DNA of 64,000 nucleotides from Bacteroidia bacterium (GCA_030654175.1 JAURXZ010000001.1:1-64000); one strand, 5' to 3'; positions 44,099 through 55,092 are shown, numbered from the stretch's first letter. Notes: a model not told the origin generated them from the sequence alone. Numbers and translations: made by a program.

Positions 44099-46132
44099 TT
44101 AAAATTTCATCTTTTGTATCCGAATCGCATTTAATATTGCCAGCAGAGCTACGCCAACATCAGCAAATACAGCTTCCCACATAGTAGCCAGTCCTCCAGC
44201 ACCCAAAGCCAATACAATAACTTTTACACCAAAAGCTAATGCTATATTCTGCCATACAATCCGTTGGGTAACTTTGCTGATTTTAATGGCAGTAATAATT
44301 TTGGAGGGTTGGTCGGTTTGTATTATTACGTCCGCAGTTTCAATAGCTGCATCACTACCGAGAGCGCCCATGGCTATACCCACATCGCTCAAAGCAAGAA
44401 CAGGAGCATCGTTTATTCCATCACCAACGAAAGCGATAACCCGATGACTTTCCTTTTTCAAGTCTTCTACTTTCTGTACTTTCTGTTCAGGTAATAAACT
44501 GCCATAAGCATTTACAATATTCAATTCTTTAGCTATCTTATCTACAACGCTTTGTTTATCTCCTGAAAGCATTACAATTTTTGAAATCGTTTGGTGCATC
44601 TGTGAAACTGCCTCTTTTGCATCTTCTTTTAATTCATCAGCTATGGTAATGTACCCTGCATATTGGTTATTTATTGCGGCAACTACAATGGTGTCCGTTA
44701 TCGCATCAACTTCTGCCGGATAAGCTACATTGAATTTTTTTAACAGTTTGGTATTCCCCGCTAATACTTCCGAACCTTTATAAGTTCCTTTTAATCCATG
44801 TCCTGAAATTTCTTCTACGTTGCTTACCGGAACATCTTTATCTTTTCCGTTCGCATATTCAACAATCGCTTTTGCAATAGGATGGGTTGACTGGGATTCA
44901 ATGGCTGCAACTATTGCCACAAATTCATCTTTAGAATGGCTTACTGCATTTACTTCCTGGACTTTGAAAACACCTTTGGTCAACGTTCCTGTTTTATCCA
45001 TTACAATGGTGTTTATCTTTGTCATCAGGTCAAGATAATTAGAGCCTTTAAACAAAATACCATTTCGTGAGGCAGCTCCTATTCCTCCAAAGTATCCGAG
45101 CGGAATGGAAATTACCAATGCACAAGGACAGGAGATAACCAAAAAGATGAGCGCCCGATACAACCATTGCGAAAACACATACTGATCCACAAAAAAGTAA
45201 GGGACAAAAGTCAACACCAAGGCTAATAAAACCACTATCGGAGTGTATATTTTTGAAAATTTACGAATAAATAATTCCGTTTTCGCTTTGCGTGAAGTAG
45301 CATTTTGCACCATTTCCAAAATTCGTGCAAGTGAGCTTTCTGCAAATACTTTAGAAACTTTTATTTCTACTACCTTATCGAGATTAATCATTCCCGCAAG
45401 AACAGTTTCACCCTGTTTCAGTGTATTAGGTTTGCTTTCACCTGTCAAGGCAGCTGTATTAAAAGAGCTTCCAGCAGATTGCATTACACCATCCAATGCT
45501 ACTTTTTCTCCTGCTTTTACTTGTATGATCTCGTCAACCTTCACTGTATCAGGTGCAACCTCAGTTAATGTACCATTCCGTAATACCGTGGCTTTGTCGG
45601 GGCGTATATCAAGCAATGCTTTTATACTTCGTTTCGCACGGTTAACGGCTGCGGTTTGGAATAGCTCGCCAATAGCATAGAACAGCATTACTGCCACGCC
45701 TTCGGGGTATTCTTTTATGCCGAAAGCTCCAATAGTCGCAAGGCTCATAAGAAAAAACTCTGTAAAAAATTCTCCTTTGCGTATCGCTTGTACGGCTTCT
45801 TTTATTACCGGAAGACCAACAGGTAGGTATGCAATTACGTACCAAACCAAGCGTACATAGCTTTTAAAGAAATCTGCTTTTACGTAATTGTCGAATATAA
45901 TACCCAATAAAAGCATTGTTAAACTAATAGATAAAGGCAGGTATTGTTTCCATGCTGCTCCTTCAGAGCTTTCATGCTCATGATCGTGTCCATCGCCCTC
46001 CGTGTGCTGATGTTTGGGTTTAATCAATTCCGCAGCATTCGCATTGGTATAGATTTTCTCCTCCAGCGTACAGCAGGTCATATTGCCTTGTGCATCGTAG
46101 GTGTGCTTATGGTTGGAAGCTTTACTTATCAT
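44099..46132 (-). CDS. Zn/Cd/Pb-type P1B-ATPase
   Basis: The product has 677 residues. The P1B signature CPC is at 335-337 (SCPCALV), the phosphorylation motif DKTGTLT has Asp379, an HP motif is in STHPIAKA, and the hinge is GDGINDAP. The last membrane region has Lys followed by FADVG, as in Zn/Cd exporters of the ZntA class, rather than the Met/Ser pattern of copper pumps. There is no HMA domain; instead the N-terminus has a Cys pair (MTCC) and a His cluster (HQHTEGDGHDHEHE). It exports Zn, Cd or Pb from the cytosol. It lies 35 bases downstream of an MFS gene. Confidence 0.92.
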   Translation of the reverse strand: MISKASNHKHTYDAQGNMTCCTLEEKIYTNANAAELIKPKHQHTEGDGHDHEHESSEGAAWKQYLPLSISLTMLLLGIIFDNYVKADFFKSYVRLVWYVIAYLPVGLPVIKEAVQAIRKGEFFTEFFLMSLATIGAFGIKEYPEGVAVMLFYAIGELFQTAAVNRAKRSIKALLDIRPDKATVLRNGTLTEVAPDTVKVDEIIQVKAGEKVALDGVMQSAGSSFNTAALTGESKPNTLKQGETVLAGMINLDKVVEIKVSKVFAESSLARILEMVQNATSRKAKTELFIRKFSKIYTPIVVLLALVLTFVPYFFVDQYVFSQWLYRALIFLVISCPCALVISIPLGYFGGIGAASRNGILFKGSNYLDLMTKINTIVMDKTGTLTKGVFKVQEVNAVSHSKDEFVAIVAAIESQSTHPIAKAIVEYANGKDKDVPVSNVEEISGHGLKGTYKGSEVLAGNTKLLKKFNVAYPAEVDAITDTIVVAAINNQYAGYITIADELKEDAKEAVSQMHQTISKIVMLSGDKQSVVDKIAKELNIVNAYGSLLPEQKVQKVEDLKKESHRVIAFVGDGINDAPVLALSDVGIAMGALGSDAAIETADVIIQTDQPSKIITAIKISKVTQRIVWQNIALAFGVKVIVLALGAGGLATMWEAVFADVGVALLAILNAIRIQKMKF

Positions 46133-46167
46133 ATTACTTTGTTTTAATTATTTTAAAATTGAATTGA

Positions 46168-47352
46168 TTAATTTGCCTTAAGGATTGGTTTTTTTATAAA
46201 GACAATAAAATACAAAACCACTAAAATTGTTATTCCAGAGGTCAAATAGAATGTTGTTTGGGGATTAAAGTTAAACCAGATCAATCCTGCTAAAGAACTT
46301 GCAATGAATACTAAAATACTATGCAATCCTGCATATACACCTAAAGCTTTGCCTGTATCTTTCTTATCACAAACATTGCTTATCCATGCCCTGCTGATCC
46401 CTTCTGTGCTTGCCATGTAAATGCCATATAAAAAAAACAAAACAAAAAACCAGACTATATTAGAGTTTAAACCCATTCCTGCATATACTATTGAAAAAAT
46501 GATAAGTCCAAAAATGAAGGTGATTTTCACACCGATCTTATCCGCAAGTTTTCCCATAGGGTATGAAAAAAGAGAATAAATAAAATTATAGAATATATAT
46601 ATACCAATTGTTACTGTGTCGCTTTGTCCGCTTTCCTTTACCTTTAATATTAAAAATGCATTACTACTGTTAAACAAAGTAAAAAGCAATAATCCGATCA
46701 ATAGTTTCTTATATTCTTTTGGGCCGGTTTTTATATAACTGAAAGAAGAAATAAAAGACCATTTGGGAAGTTTGCCGGAAGATACTTTTTTTTTCTCTTT
46801 TAGGAATAGAACTGTTGTACCAGCAATAAGAGCTGGGGCAAACGCTATAAAAAACATTGTTTTGTAAGAATTAGGATAAAACTGTAAATACAATAAAGCG
46901 ATGGAAGGCCCAATAACTGCACCTAAAGTATCCATCATCCTGTGAAAGCCAAATACCGTTGCCTTTGTTTTTTGAGTGCTCTCATCAGATAAAAACGCAT
47001 CTCTTGCTGAAGTGCGGATGCCTTTGCCCAGTAAATCAAGCGAACGTGCCCCAAAGATCCACACAGGGAATGTAAAAACTCCCATTAATGGCCTTGCAAT
47101 TGCACTTAACCAGTAACCGGATTTGATAAAAGGTATTCTTACTCCTTTGCTATCTGATAATTCTCCAAAATACCCTTTGCTTAATCCCGAAATTGCTTCT
47201 GCAACTCCCTCCATAATACCTATAAGCACCACAGTAAATCCAATACTTTTTAAATATAAGGGTACAATTGGATATAACATTTCCGTTGAAATGTCTGTAA
47301 ACAAACTTACCATTGAAAGTATCCAAATACTTTTTGTTATTACTTTACTCAT
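46168..47352 (-). CDS. MFS transporter
   Basis: The product has 394 residues with about 12 membrane helices. The opening SMVSLFTDISTEMLYPIVPL and the loop GYFGELSDSKGVRIPF (a diverged MFS A motif) place it in an MFS group often found in Bacteroidota metal-resistance loci. A second A-like motif, GKLADKIGVKITF, follows helix 7. The substrate is unknown; metal or drug efflux is likely. DUF3703 is encoded just upstream and the P1B-ATPase just downstream on the same strand. Confidence 0.85.
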   Translation of the reverse strand: MSKVITKSIWILSMVSLFTDISTEMLYPIVPLYLKSIGFTVVLIGIMEGVAEAISGLSKGYFGELSDSKGVRIPFIKSGYWLSAIARPLMGVFTFPVWIFGARSLDLLGKGIRTSARDAFLSDESTQKTKATVFGFHRMMDTLGAVIGPSIALLYLQFYPNSYKTMFFIAFAPALIAGTTVLFLKEKKKVSSGKLPKWSFISSFSYIKTGPKEYKKLLIGLLLFTLFNSSNAFLILKVKESGQSDTVTIGIYIFYNFIYSLFSYPMGKLADKIGVKITFIFGLIIFSIVYAGMGLNSNIVWFFVLFFLYGIYMASTEGISRAWISNVCDKKDTGKALGVYAGLHSILVFIASSLAGLIWFNFNPQTTFYLTSGITILVVLYFIVFIKKPILKAN

Positions 47353-47409
47353 TTTCTATTTACATTTTTTATACCCTTGTGCATTAAACTGTGTTTATGA
47401 TTTGGATTC

Positions 47410-47778
47410 TTATTTATAATTTTCTAAAATCTGTTTTAAGTGTGGCGGTATCTCCATTGGTTTTAGAGCAGAAACATCAGCGCCTCCGGTATTACCCACA
47501 GGTATTTTTCCAACAAATGATTTAATGCCTCCAAAGACCAGGCGTGGAATCTGCCCAATGATTTCTTTTCTGTTTTTTATTTTAAAACCAAACTTTAACA
47601 TTAACCAATGAACCTTTGTATGTTCTTTAGGGTATGCTTGCCCAAGTATATGAGCGTTCTCTAAATGCTTCCAGGCGTTTAAAAGATCTCCATTATTAAG
47701 AGCGATTTGATAAAACCCAAGTTCCTGCTGGTAATATCCTTTTAACCCTTCCGGTATTTTTGTGTAAAATTTCATCAC
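47410..47778 (-). CDS. DUF3703 family protein
   Basis: The product has 122 residues without signal. It matches the DUF3703 pattern: two helices with ELGFYQIALNNGDLLNAWKH, LENAHILGQAYPKEHTKVHW, and PVGNTGGADVSALKPMEIPP at the C-terminal side. DUF3703 genes recur next to metal efflux systems; the biochemical role is unknown. It lies 57 bases upstream of the MFS gene. A family hairpin sits 26 bases before its start codon. Confidence 0.85.
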   Translation of the reverse strand: MMKFYTKIPEGLKGYYQQELGFYQIALNNGDLLNAWKHLENAHILGQAYPKEHTKVHWLMLKFGFKIKNRKEIIGQIPRLVFGGIKSFVGKIPVGNTGGADVSALKPMEIPPHLKQILENYK

Positions 47779-47803
47779 TTCTTTTTTACTTTTTAATTTA
47801 AAA

Positions 47804-47876
47804 ATGGTGGGCGGGAGAACCTGGCTATGAAAAAAGTTTATTTTCGTAAACCAAAAGGAACCAGACCTCCGCCCAT
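47804..47876 (-). promoter_or_regulatory. Imperfect hairpin between two minus-strand genes
   Basis: The left arm ATGGTGGGCGG pairs with the right arm CCGCCCAT; a second helix CTGG / CCAG lies inside. On the minus strand the second arm is followed by CCATTTTTAAATTAA, and the same bases follow the hairpin at 58056-58132. It ends 26 bases before the start codon at 47778 and begins ~50 bases past the stop of the previous gene, so a terminator or a leader structure are both possible. Confidence 0.6.
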
Positions 47877-47926
47877 ATATTTTTTAATGTGTCCGTCCTT
47901 CGCTTTTATTATTCATTTTTATTATT

Positions 47927-48856
47927 TTAATTTTTGTTAACAATAGTCTTTCGATTTTTAAATTTGAAATTAGCACCAACAATAAAATTAGACTGCAAAA
48001 AGAAAAAGTGTTGTTTGGCTCTGTCTGAATTGTTTTCTGTAGTTCTAATATCAGTCATATTAATAAATCCACCTTTCAATTCACTTTGAATAAAAAAACA
48101 ATCAAAAAGGGTTGTATTCAGTCCAATAAGTGGACCTAAGCCATATCCGGCCAAATGAAATTCATCATATCTTTTATTTCCCAAAAGGCTAACGTTTGTC
48201 CTTGGATATAATGCACCTACTCCCAATCCTTCTGTAATATTAATATCAATGTTGGCACGTTTAAATAGTTTCAGACTAACCAGGTTATCCAGCCTTCTTA
48301 TCCCTACATTCACATAATTAAGCCCATCCGTATGTTCAAATTCTAAAAAATCGCTCTTTATTTTTATAATATCATTGTTATAAACACCATTATAATTTGA
48401 ATTGGTATTTTGGATATTCCCTGTAATGTTTACAGTTTGATTTTGCTGGACAACATATTTCATGTGGTCTATTCCAAATGATATATTCCAGTTATTCTTA
48501 AAAAAATATCCTATTCTGAAATTTGTTTGCGGAATAGTTACTTTTAAAGGATGAAAATAGGGATCTAATGCGAAAGGACTTTGCCTGTCCTTAGCAACTA
48601 CCTTTTTTAACGTAAAATCATAATTATTACCTTGAAAACTAATATCTGATTTAGAATACCATGCCCGGTTCCAGCCCCAGTAGATATAAAATTTATTTTT
48701 AAACTGTTTCGCAGGAAAAAACATTGGTTCTTGTGAATAGGACTTTACCGCAGGAAATACAACAAGAAGAATAAAAAGTAGAATTATCATATACTTTGTA
48801 GCTTTATTGTATCCATCAAATGCTACTGGTGGCAATATTTTTTTCATTTTTATCAT
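47927..48856 (-). CDS. Outer-membrane beta-barrel protein with repeat-bearing leader
   Basis: The product has 309 residues (306 if it starts at the ATG at 48847, which has AAGGA eight bases before it). A signal segment (MIILLFILLVVFPAVKSYSQ) lies at residues ~22-41. The mature protein alternates aromatic-rich beta strands (YIYWGWNRAWYSKS, NFRIGYFFKNNWNISFG) and ends in a positively charged tail, as in small Bacteroidota outer-membrane barrels. Function unknown. Five copies of a pentanucleotide sit immediately upstream and could change expression. Confidence 0.72.
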   Translation of the reverse strand: MIKMKKILPPVAFDGYNKATKYMIILLFILLVVFPAVKSYSQEPMFFPAKQFKNKFYIYWGWNRAWYSKSDISFQGNNYDFTLKKVVAKDRQSPFALDPYFHPLKVTIPQTNFRIGYFFKNNWNISFGIDHMKYVVQQNQTVNITGNIQNTNSNYNGVYNNDIIKIKSDFLEFEHTDGLNYVNVGIRRLDNLVSLKLFKRANIDINITEGLGVGALYPRTNVSLLGNKRYDEFHLAGYGLGPLIGLNTTLFDCFFIQSELKGGFINMTDIRTTENNSDRAKQHFFFLQSNFIVGANFKFKNRKTIVNKN

Positions 48857-48871
48857 CCTTATGTAGTATAC

Positions 48872-48896
48872 ATTCTATTCTATTCTATTCTATTCT
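48872..48896 (-). repeat. (AGAAT)5 repeat in the leader/promoter of a barrel protein gene
   Basis: The plus strand reads five tandem ATTCT units followed by ATTTT. On the coding strand this is (AGAAT)5, ending 16 bases before the ATG at 48856 and 25 before the ATG at 48847. Repeat-number changes here would alter spacing in the promoter or leader without touching the reading frame. Confidence 0.8.
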
Positions 48897-49011
48897 ATTT
48901 TGTACTTAATCTTGTTTTTAATCATACTCGCCCTCTCCAACAGTCGTAATTTCCCCACTAAAGGCAAGGAGATGGCTGTTAAAGGAATGGTAGTTTCATT
49001 GCTTGATTTTT

Positions 49012-49485
49012 TCATTCATTATCGTCTTCATAAGTGTGATGTACTTTACTTCTCCACTTTTTTTTCAACCGTACATACCATCGGAAGTGATGTAATGCCA
49101 GCAAAAAATAGATTGCTGCTGTTGCCGTTATTGCAATCAAATACATATTATAAGCTACAGCTACTCCAACAGCAGCGGTTGCCCATACAGAGGTCGCAGT
49201 GGTAAGTCCGTGAGTTAACCCTTTGTTGCTGTCTTTATAAATAATGCCTGCACCCAAAAAGCCAATACCCGTAACTATATTGGCAACTATTCTCCCTGCG
49301 GCTGTGGTATCTGTTGTGTGAATACCAATAAGTGTAAATAATGCAGCACCAAGTGTTACGGCAGCGTATGTTCTAATGCCTGCTGCATTGCCATGCTTTT
49401 CTCTTTCTAAGCCTATAATAGCACCCAGCAAAAAGGCTATAAAAAGTTTTGAAACAATTATTAATTCGATTTTAAGGTCTATCAT
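49012..49485 (-). CDS. MgtC/SapB family membrane protein (second copy)
   Basis: The product has 157 residues with signature LEREKHGNAAGIRTY and TGIGFLGAGIIY, and four to five membrane helices, like the copy at 22932-23390. The C-terminal ACT-like domain is absent. Its ATG overlaps the stop of the SulP-carbonic anhydrase gene by four bases (ATGA type), so translation is probably coupled. That link is unusual; ion or pH homeostasis is the common thread. Confidence 0.88.
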   Translation of the reverse strand: MIDLKIELIIVSKLFIAFLLGAIIGLEREKHGNAAGIRTYAAVTLGAALFTLIGIHTTDTTAAGRIVANIVTGIGFLGAGIIYKDSNKGLTHGLTTATSVWATAAVGVAVAYNMYLIAITATAAIYFLLALHHFRWYVRLKKKWRSKVHHTYEDDNE

Positions 49486-51686
49486 TTTCGGTTAATACTT
49501 ATTTCCTCTAATTTTTCTTTAGATGCGATTAAATCACCAAAACTCACGTTTCCTGTTGTTGTATCATAATATGCAGACACTATGCCTAACTTACCCTCTT
49601 TAATTTGCTCAGTGATGTATTGACTTGTTTTTAAAATCTCATACAAAGAATTTTGAATGTTTAAACGGCAAGCCTCTTCTAACAAATTATTTTGTGAATG
49701 TTTAGTGTTTTGCAATTGAATAGCTTTATCAATTGAGGGTTTAATTTTTTGAGTAATTAGGGCAATATATCCTTCATTAATACCATGAATTGCCGCATTT
49801 ATGGCTCCGCAGTTGGCGTGTCCCTTTACGACAATTAGTTTAGTTCCGATTTCTTTATGCGAAAGCTCCATGCTTCCGATTATTTCGTTATTAATAATAT
49901 TCCCTGCCACACGAATTGAAATCAAATCACCGAGATTGCTGTCAAATACCATTTCGGGTGTTATTCTGGAATCAATACAACTTAATATAACCGCCATTGG
50001 ATATTGTCCGGATGAAGTTGCGTCCACTTGGTGTTTAAATTCTTTTTTTGACCATTTACCATTAATAAAGCGATTGTTACCGGCTTTCAAAAGATTCAAA
50101 ATTTTATCAGGCGTTAGTTGCTGTTGGGTTTTTTTATCCAATACATTGATAAACTGTATGTGTTCGGTCAGGTCGTATTCTTTTTTTAGTCCAATTTTAT
50201 TGAGCTTAATATTTCTTTCCGGAACAATTACTTCTTTAAAGTCTTTAATTATCTCAAGCACATCGTTATCGATATAGTCGGTTTTACTAGCATCAAGTAT
50301 AACTTTTGAATTATTGGGTATGCTCCATAAAGTGCTCTTTATCGTTGCTTTATTTAAAAACGAAACTTGATTGGGCAATTCTATTCGAATGGTTTCATCA
50401 CTATAAACAACTTCTTTTTCTATTGTAAACGGATTTCTGAAATTGCTTCTTAACAGGTAAAAAATACTCACACCCAGGCCAATCAAAACTCCTATTAACA
50501 AATCGGTAAATAATATGCCCAAAATTGTTGCCATAAAAGGTATAAACTGGTTCCATCCTTTTTGAAACATTTCCTTGAATAACTTACCTTTTGCCAATTT
50601 ATATCCGGTCATAATTAATATGGCGGCCAAAGCGGCTAAGGGTATCAAATTTAAAACGGAAGTAATTGTTAGAATGCTGATCAGCAAAAATAACCCATGA
50701 AGTATGGAAGATAATTTAGTTTTAGCCCCGGCATCAATGTTTACTGAACTCCTGACGATTACTGAGGTAACAGGTAAACCGCCAAAAAAACCTGCCAGCA
50801 TGTTTCCAAGCCCTTGAGCAATAAGTTCTTTGTTGGGTGGTGATTCTCTTTTATGGGGATCAATATTATCTACCGCTTCCAGATTTAACAATGTTTCTAA
50901 CGAAGCTACAATTGCCAATGTAAAAGCAACAACCCATACATTATAATTACCAAAGGCAGAGAGTGCCGGTAGTTTTATTTTAAACAATTCTGAAATTCCC
51001 GTTGAAGGTATAGTTACCAAATGCTGTCCTTCAATATAAAGTGTAGGCATATATCTTCTAAAAATTTCATTAAGCCCAATACTTAAGGCGACAACAGCTA
51101 ATGAAGCCGGAAATAATTTTAATTTTTTTAGTGCTGTTTTGTCCCATAAAAAGAGTAAGAGAACAGATATAAAACTGATAGCTATAGACCCGATATTGTA
51201 GTGAGAAAAACTTCCGAATAAATGAGAAAAGGTATTTTCGTGATTGGATTGAATGAACGAAAAAGCATCTTCATGGTCAATATCATAACCTAAAGCGTGA
51301 GGAATTTGTTTCAAAATAAGTAAAATTCCGATTGCGGCTAATAGCCCTTTAATCACATTAGAAGGTATGTAATTAGCAACCATCCCACCTTTAAAAAAAC
51401 CTCCTGCCATTTGTAAAACACCAGCTAGTAAAAGAGCAACAGAAAAAACTTCAAAGCCGCCAAGTTCAGTTATCGAGGCAAGCACTATTGTAGCGAGACC
51501 AGCTGCCGGACCGCTTACACTGGTTTGCGAACCGCTAAAAAAACCTACAATCACACCTCCGATAATTCCGGAAATTATGCCTGATAATAAAGGTGCGCCT
51601 GAAGCTAAAGCTACACCCAGGCATAATGGGAGCGCAACAAGATATACAACAAGGCTGGATGGTAAGTCATATTTTAAATTTTTCAT
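49482..51686 (-). CDS. SulP anion transporter fused to STAS and beta-carbonic anhydrase
   Basis: The product has 734 residues. The N-terminal ~410 residues form a SulP transporter (LVALPLCLGVALASGAPLL, TSVSGPAAGL); a STAS-like domain follows (about 435-490, KVILDASKTDYIDNDV). The C-terminal ~230 residues are a beta-carbonic anhydrase with its zinc ligands and dyad: CIDSR and GHANCGA. Such fusions are thought to move bicarbonate and interconvert it with CO2. The start MKNLKYDLPSS is conserved in the class. The gene overlaps the MgtC gene by four bases. Confidence 0.92.
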   Translation of the reverse strand: MKNLKYDLPSSLVVYLVALPLCLGVALASGAPLLSGIISGIIGGVIVGFFSGSQTSVSGPAAGLATIVLASITELGGFEVFSVALLLAGVLQMAGGFFKGGMVANYIPSNVIKGLLAAIGILLILKQIPHALGYDIDHEDAFSFIQSNHENTFSHLFGSFSHYNIGSIAISFISVLLLFLWDKTALKKLKLFPASLAVVALSIGLNEIFRRYMPTLYIEGQHLVTIPSTGISELFKIKLPALSAFGNYNVWVVAFTLAIVASLETLLNLEAVDNIDPHKRESPPNKELIAQGLGNMLAGFFGGLPVTSVIVRSSVNIDAGAKTKLSSILHGLFLLISILTITSVLNLIPLAALAAILIMTGYKLAKGKLFKEMFQKGWNQFIPFMATILGILFTDLLIGVLIGLGVSIFYLLRSNFRNPFTIEKEVVYSDETIRIELPNQVSFLNKATIKSTLWSIPNNSKVILDASKTDYIDNDVLEIIKDFKEVIVPERNIKLNKIGLKKEYDLTEHIQFINVLDKKTQQQLTPDKILNLLKAGNNRFINGKWSKKEFKHQVDATSSGQYPMAVILSCIDSRITPEMVFDSNLGDLISIRVAGNIINNEIIGSMELSHKEIGTKLIVVKGHANCGAINAAIHGINEGYIALITQKIKPSIDKAIQLQNTKHSQNNLLEEACRLNIQNSLYEILKTSQYITEQIKEGKLGIVSAYYDTTTGNVSFGDLIASKEKLEEISINRK

Positions 51687-51770
51687 TTAATTTTTCTCCT
51701 GTTAAATTTATTTTTAATATTGACGATTGTTTGATTGAATCCGCTTATGTTATTTTTTAATTATTAAGAT

Positions 51771-52397
51771 TTAGTTCATGCTTTGTTGATATGCGCTAAT
51801 GAGAGCCTCTAGTATTGTTTTGTTATTATTTACCCATTTGTTCTTAATCAGGGTTACTGATTCTATAAATTTTGCATTGTTGAAATTGTTCGTGTCTGCG
51901 ATCAAGTTTTTTTTGTTCATCGCCTTTATGGCTGATTTGAAGTCAATACTGTAGTAATAGTGATAGTCGCTACGGTGATGGTGCTGCGTGTATTGCTTAT
52001 ACACAATCAATCCTTTCATCTCCTTGATAATTTCAAAATATCCATAAGGAGAAAAAAATCCTTTGCCTTCAGCATAACGATATTTTCGGCCGTACCTGTA
52101 ATATCCATAGATGCTTCCGGGTTTAAATTTAATGACACTTCGTTGCCAATATTTAGTGGTATCGGGAGTAACTATTTTAATCTTAACTTTTGGATACCAA
52201 TTCGGAAAAGCGTATTTAAATTTACTTCCCTGTTGATTAAAGTTTACCGTGTTGGATAATTTGTTATTTACAAAATCATCATAAGTAAGGTAAACACCTG
52301 CTCCTATACAGTTGTTATGCTGAGAAAAGCCTGATACAGGAATTATCTGTATAGTTAAAGACAGGCAGATTGCAAATAGAATTCTGTTTGTAGTCAT
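51771..52397 (-). CDS. Secreted/periplasmic protein of unknown function
   Basis: The product has 208 residues with a signal peptide ending VSGFSQ. The mature part is rich in Tyr and basic residues (YYRYGRKYRYAEGKG, YTQHHHRSDYHYYY) and has an NNCIGAGVYLTYDDF start. I do not recognise a family. It follows the Asn-rich protein gene by 63 bases in the same direction. Tyr/His-rich composition fits a cell-surface or metal-contacting protein, but this is only a guess. Confidence 0.6.
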   Translation of the reverse strand: MTTNRILFAICLSLTIQIIPVSGFSQHNNCIGAGVYLTYDDFVNNKLSNTVNFNQQGSKFKYAFPNWYPKVKIKIVTPDTTKYWQRSVIKFKPGSIYGYYRYGRKYRYAEGKGFFSPYGYFEIIKEMKGLIVYKQYTQHHHRSDYHYYYSIDFKSAIKAMNKKNLIADTNNFNNAKFIESVTLIKNKWVNNNKTILEALISAYQQSMN

Positions 52398-52460
52398 TGT
52401 TATTTTTTTTTATTTTTTATGATTATTGTTTTTTTTGTTCAATCATAATAATGAATTGCT

Positions 52461-53972
<1,512 letters not shown>

Positions 53973-54005
53973 TTTGGTAGGTTTTATTTACGAAATATTA
54001 AAATT

Positions 54006-54033
54006 GTTTATGATTTATACTTAAATCATAAAC
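54006..54033. promoter_or_regulatory. Perfect 12-bp inverted repeat with 4-base loop
   Basis: GTTTATGATTTA and TAAATCATAAAC are exact complements around TACT. The element lies 35 bases downstream of the SPFH gene stop and 33 bases upstream of the Asn-rich protein start. It has no T run typical of a strong terminator. An operator for a dimeric regulator or an A+T-rich terminator are both possible. Confidence 0.6.
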
Positions 54034-54067
54034 ATATAAACATACATTGTGCCAATTGTTTCTTTTA

Positions 54068-55042
54068 TCATTTATCATTCACTATCACTGGTGATTTCCC
54101 ATCGGTGATGATTATTTTTGCATTAGACGATTTTACCAGCTCCTTAGTAATATCAAGTGCTTTGAATTTAATAAGTTTGTCGGTGATGGAAGTGTTCAGA
54201 ATGTCCTGAGATTTTTTGATGCCTTCTGATTCTATGAGAAGCCGTTCGGTTTCTTTTTTTTGTTTTTCAATAACAAAGTCAAGCGTTAACCGCTGTTTTA
54301 TAATTTCTAATTCGGCCTGTTTTGTTTGTTGTTCAAGATCATAGTCAAGCTGTTTCCTTTTTATTTCCAGATCAATCTCTGTTTTTTTTGAAACCTGTTC
54401 GGCATTGAGTTTTGCCTGAATGGTTGAAACTACATCGGCTGGCAGGTCAATGTCCTTAAGCATTATTAAGTCCACTACAAATCCATATTGTCCGATAATG
54501 GTACTGAGTTTTTCTTTCGTGGCTTTTTCAAAGGCGCTTCGTTCAGTAATAAGTGCTGTAGCTTGGTGGTTAAGTCCCTCCTGGCGCAGGGTGGAGATAA
54601 GGTTGTTGATGATGATTGTATTTTCGTAGTAACTATCGAATTTCAGATAGATGCTTTTTAGCGAATCTGGAATTAAATGGTAGAGCAGGGTAATTTCCGA
54701 AGTTACTTCTATGCCTTCTTTGCTATGGAAATTCAACTTAGTGGAATATTCTATCGTACGGGCATCAAATCGTACTATGCGTGTTCCGAAAATGCCACGG
54801 GCGTATGCTCCCGGTGTTAGGATATCTGGTTTAATTTTTCCGTAACGTACTTTTAATGCTGCTTGCCCCGGGCGAATGACGGTGCAGTTTTGCAATAAGA
54901 ACATCATACCTGCCATGAGCGAAATCAGCATAATCTGTTTTGTTATTTTTATCTGAAAATGATTACACGGATTATTTAAAAGATTACACCGATTACCATT
55001 TTCAATTTTCTTTGTGAAAATTGATTTTACTGCCTGTTTCAT
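54068..55042 (-). CDS. SPFH/prohibitin-like lipoprotein
   Basis: The product has 324 residues. A lipobox Cys53 (MMFLLQNC) precedes an SPFH domain (about 58-220): VIRPGQAALKVRYGKIKPD, RFDARTIEYSTKL, and LTERSAFEKATKEKLS-like stretch (LITERSAFEKATKE). A long coiled coil (about 220-300) follows. Such proteins oligomerise at membranes and modulate proteases. Residues ~16-30 (GNRCNLLNNPCNHFQ) are encoded by a short repeat also found at 57516-57613; the original start may have been near the ATA at 54951-54955 or the Met at 54931. Lipid-anchored SPFH proteins are uncommon. Confidence 0.78.
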   Translation of the reverse strand: MKQAVKSIFTKKIENGNRCNLLNNPCNHFQIKITKQIMLISLMAGMMFLLQNCTVIRPGQAALKVRYGKIKPDILTPGAYARGIFGTRIVRFDARTIEYSTKLNFHSKEGIEVTSEITLLYHLIPDSLKSIYLKFDSYYENTIIINNLISTLRQEGLNHQATALITERSAFEKATKEKLSTIIGQYGFVVDLIMLKDIDLPADVVSTIQAKLNAEQVSKKTEIDLEIKRKQLDYDLEQQTKQAELEIIKQRLTLDFVIEKQKKETERLLIESEGIKKSQDILNTSITDKLIKFKALDITKELVKSSNAKIIITDGKSPVIVNDK

Positions 55043-55092
55043 TGTTTTTGTTTTTTTAAATTAATTGATTGTGAGTAGGCACAATTTGCCAG

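Noticed and set aside
43940-44134. 64-residue plus-strand frame after the ATPase gene
   Set aside because: It overlaps the ATPase 3' end, is low-complexity and has no signal or family match.
48900-49205. 101-residue plus-strand frame beside the pentanucleotide repeat
   Set aside because: It is antisense to the MgtC gene and contains no recognisable domain.
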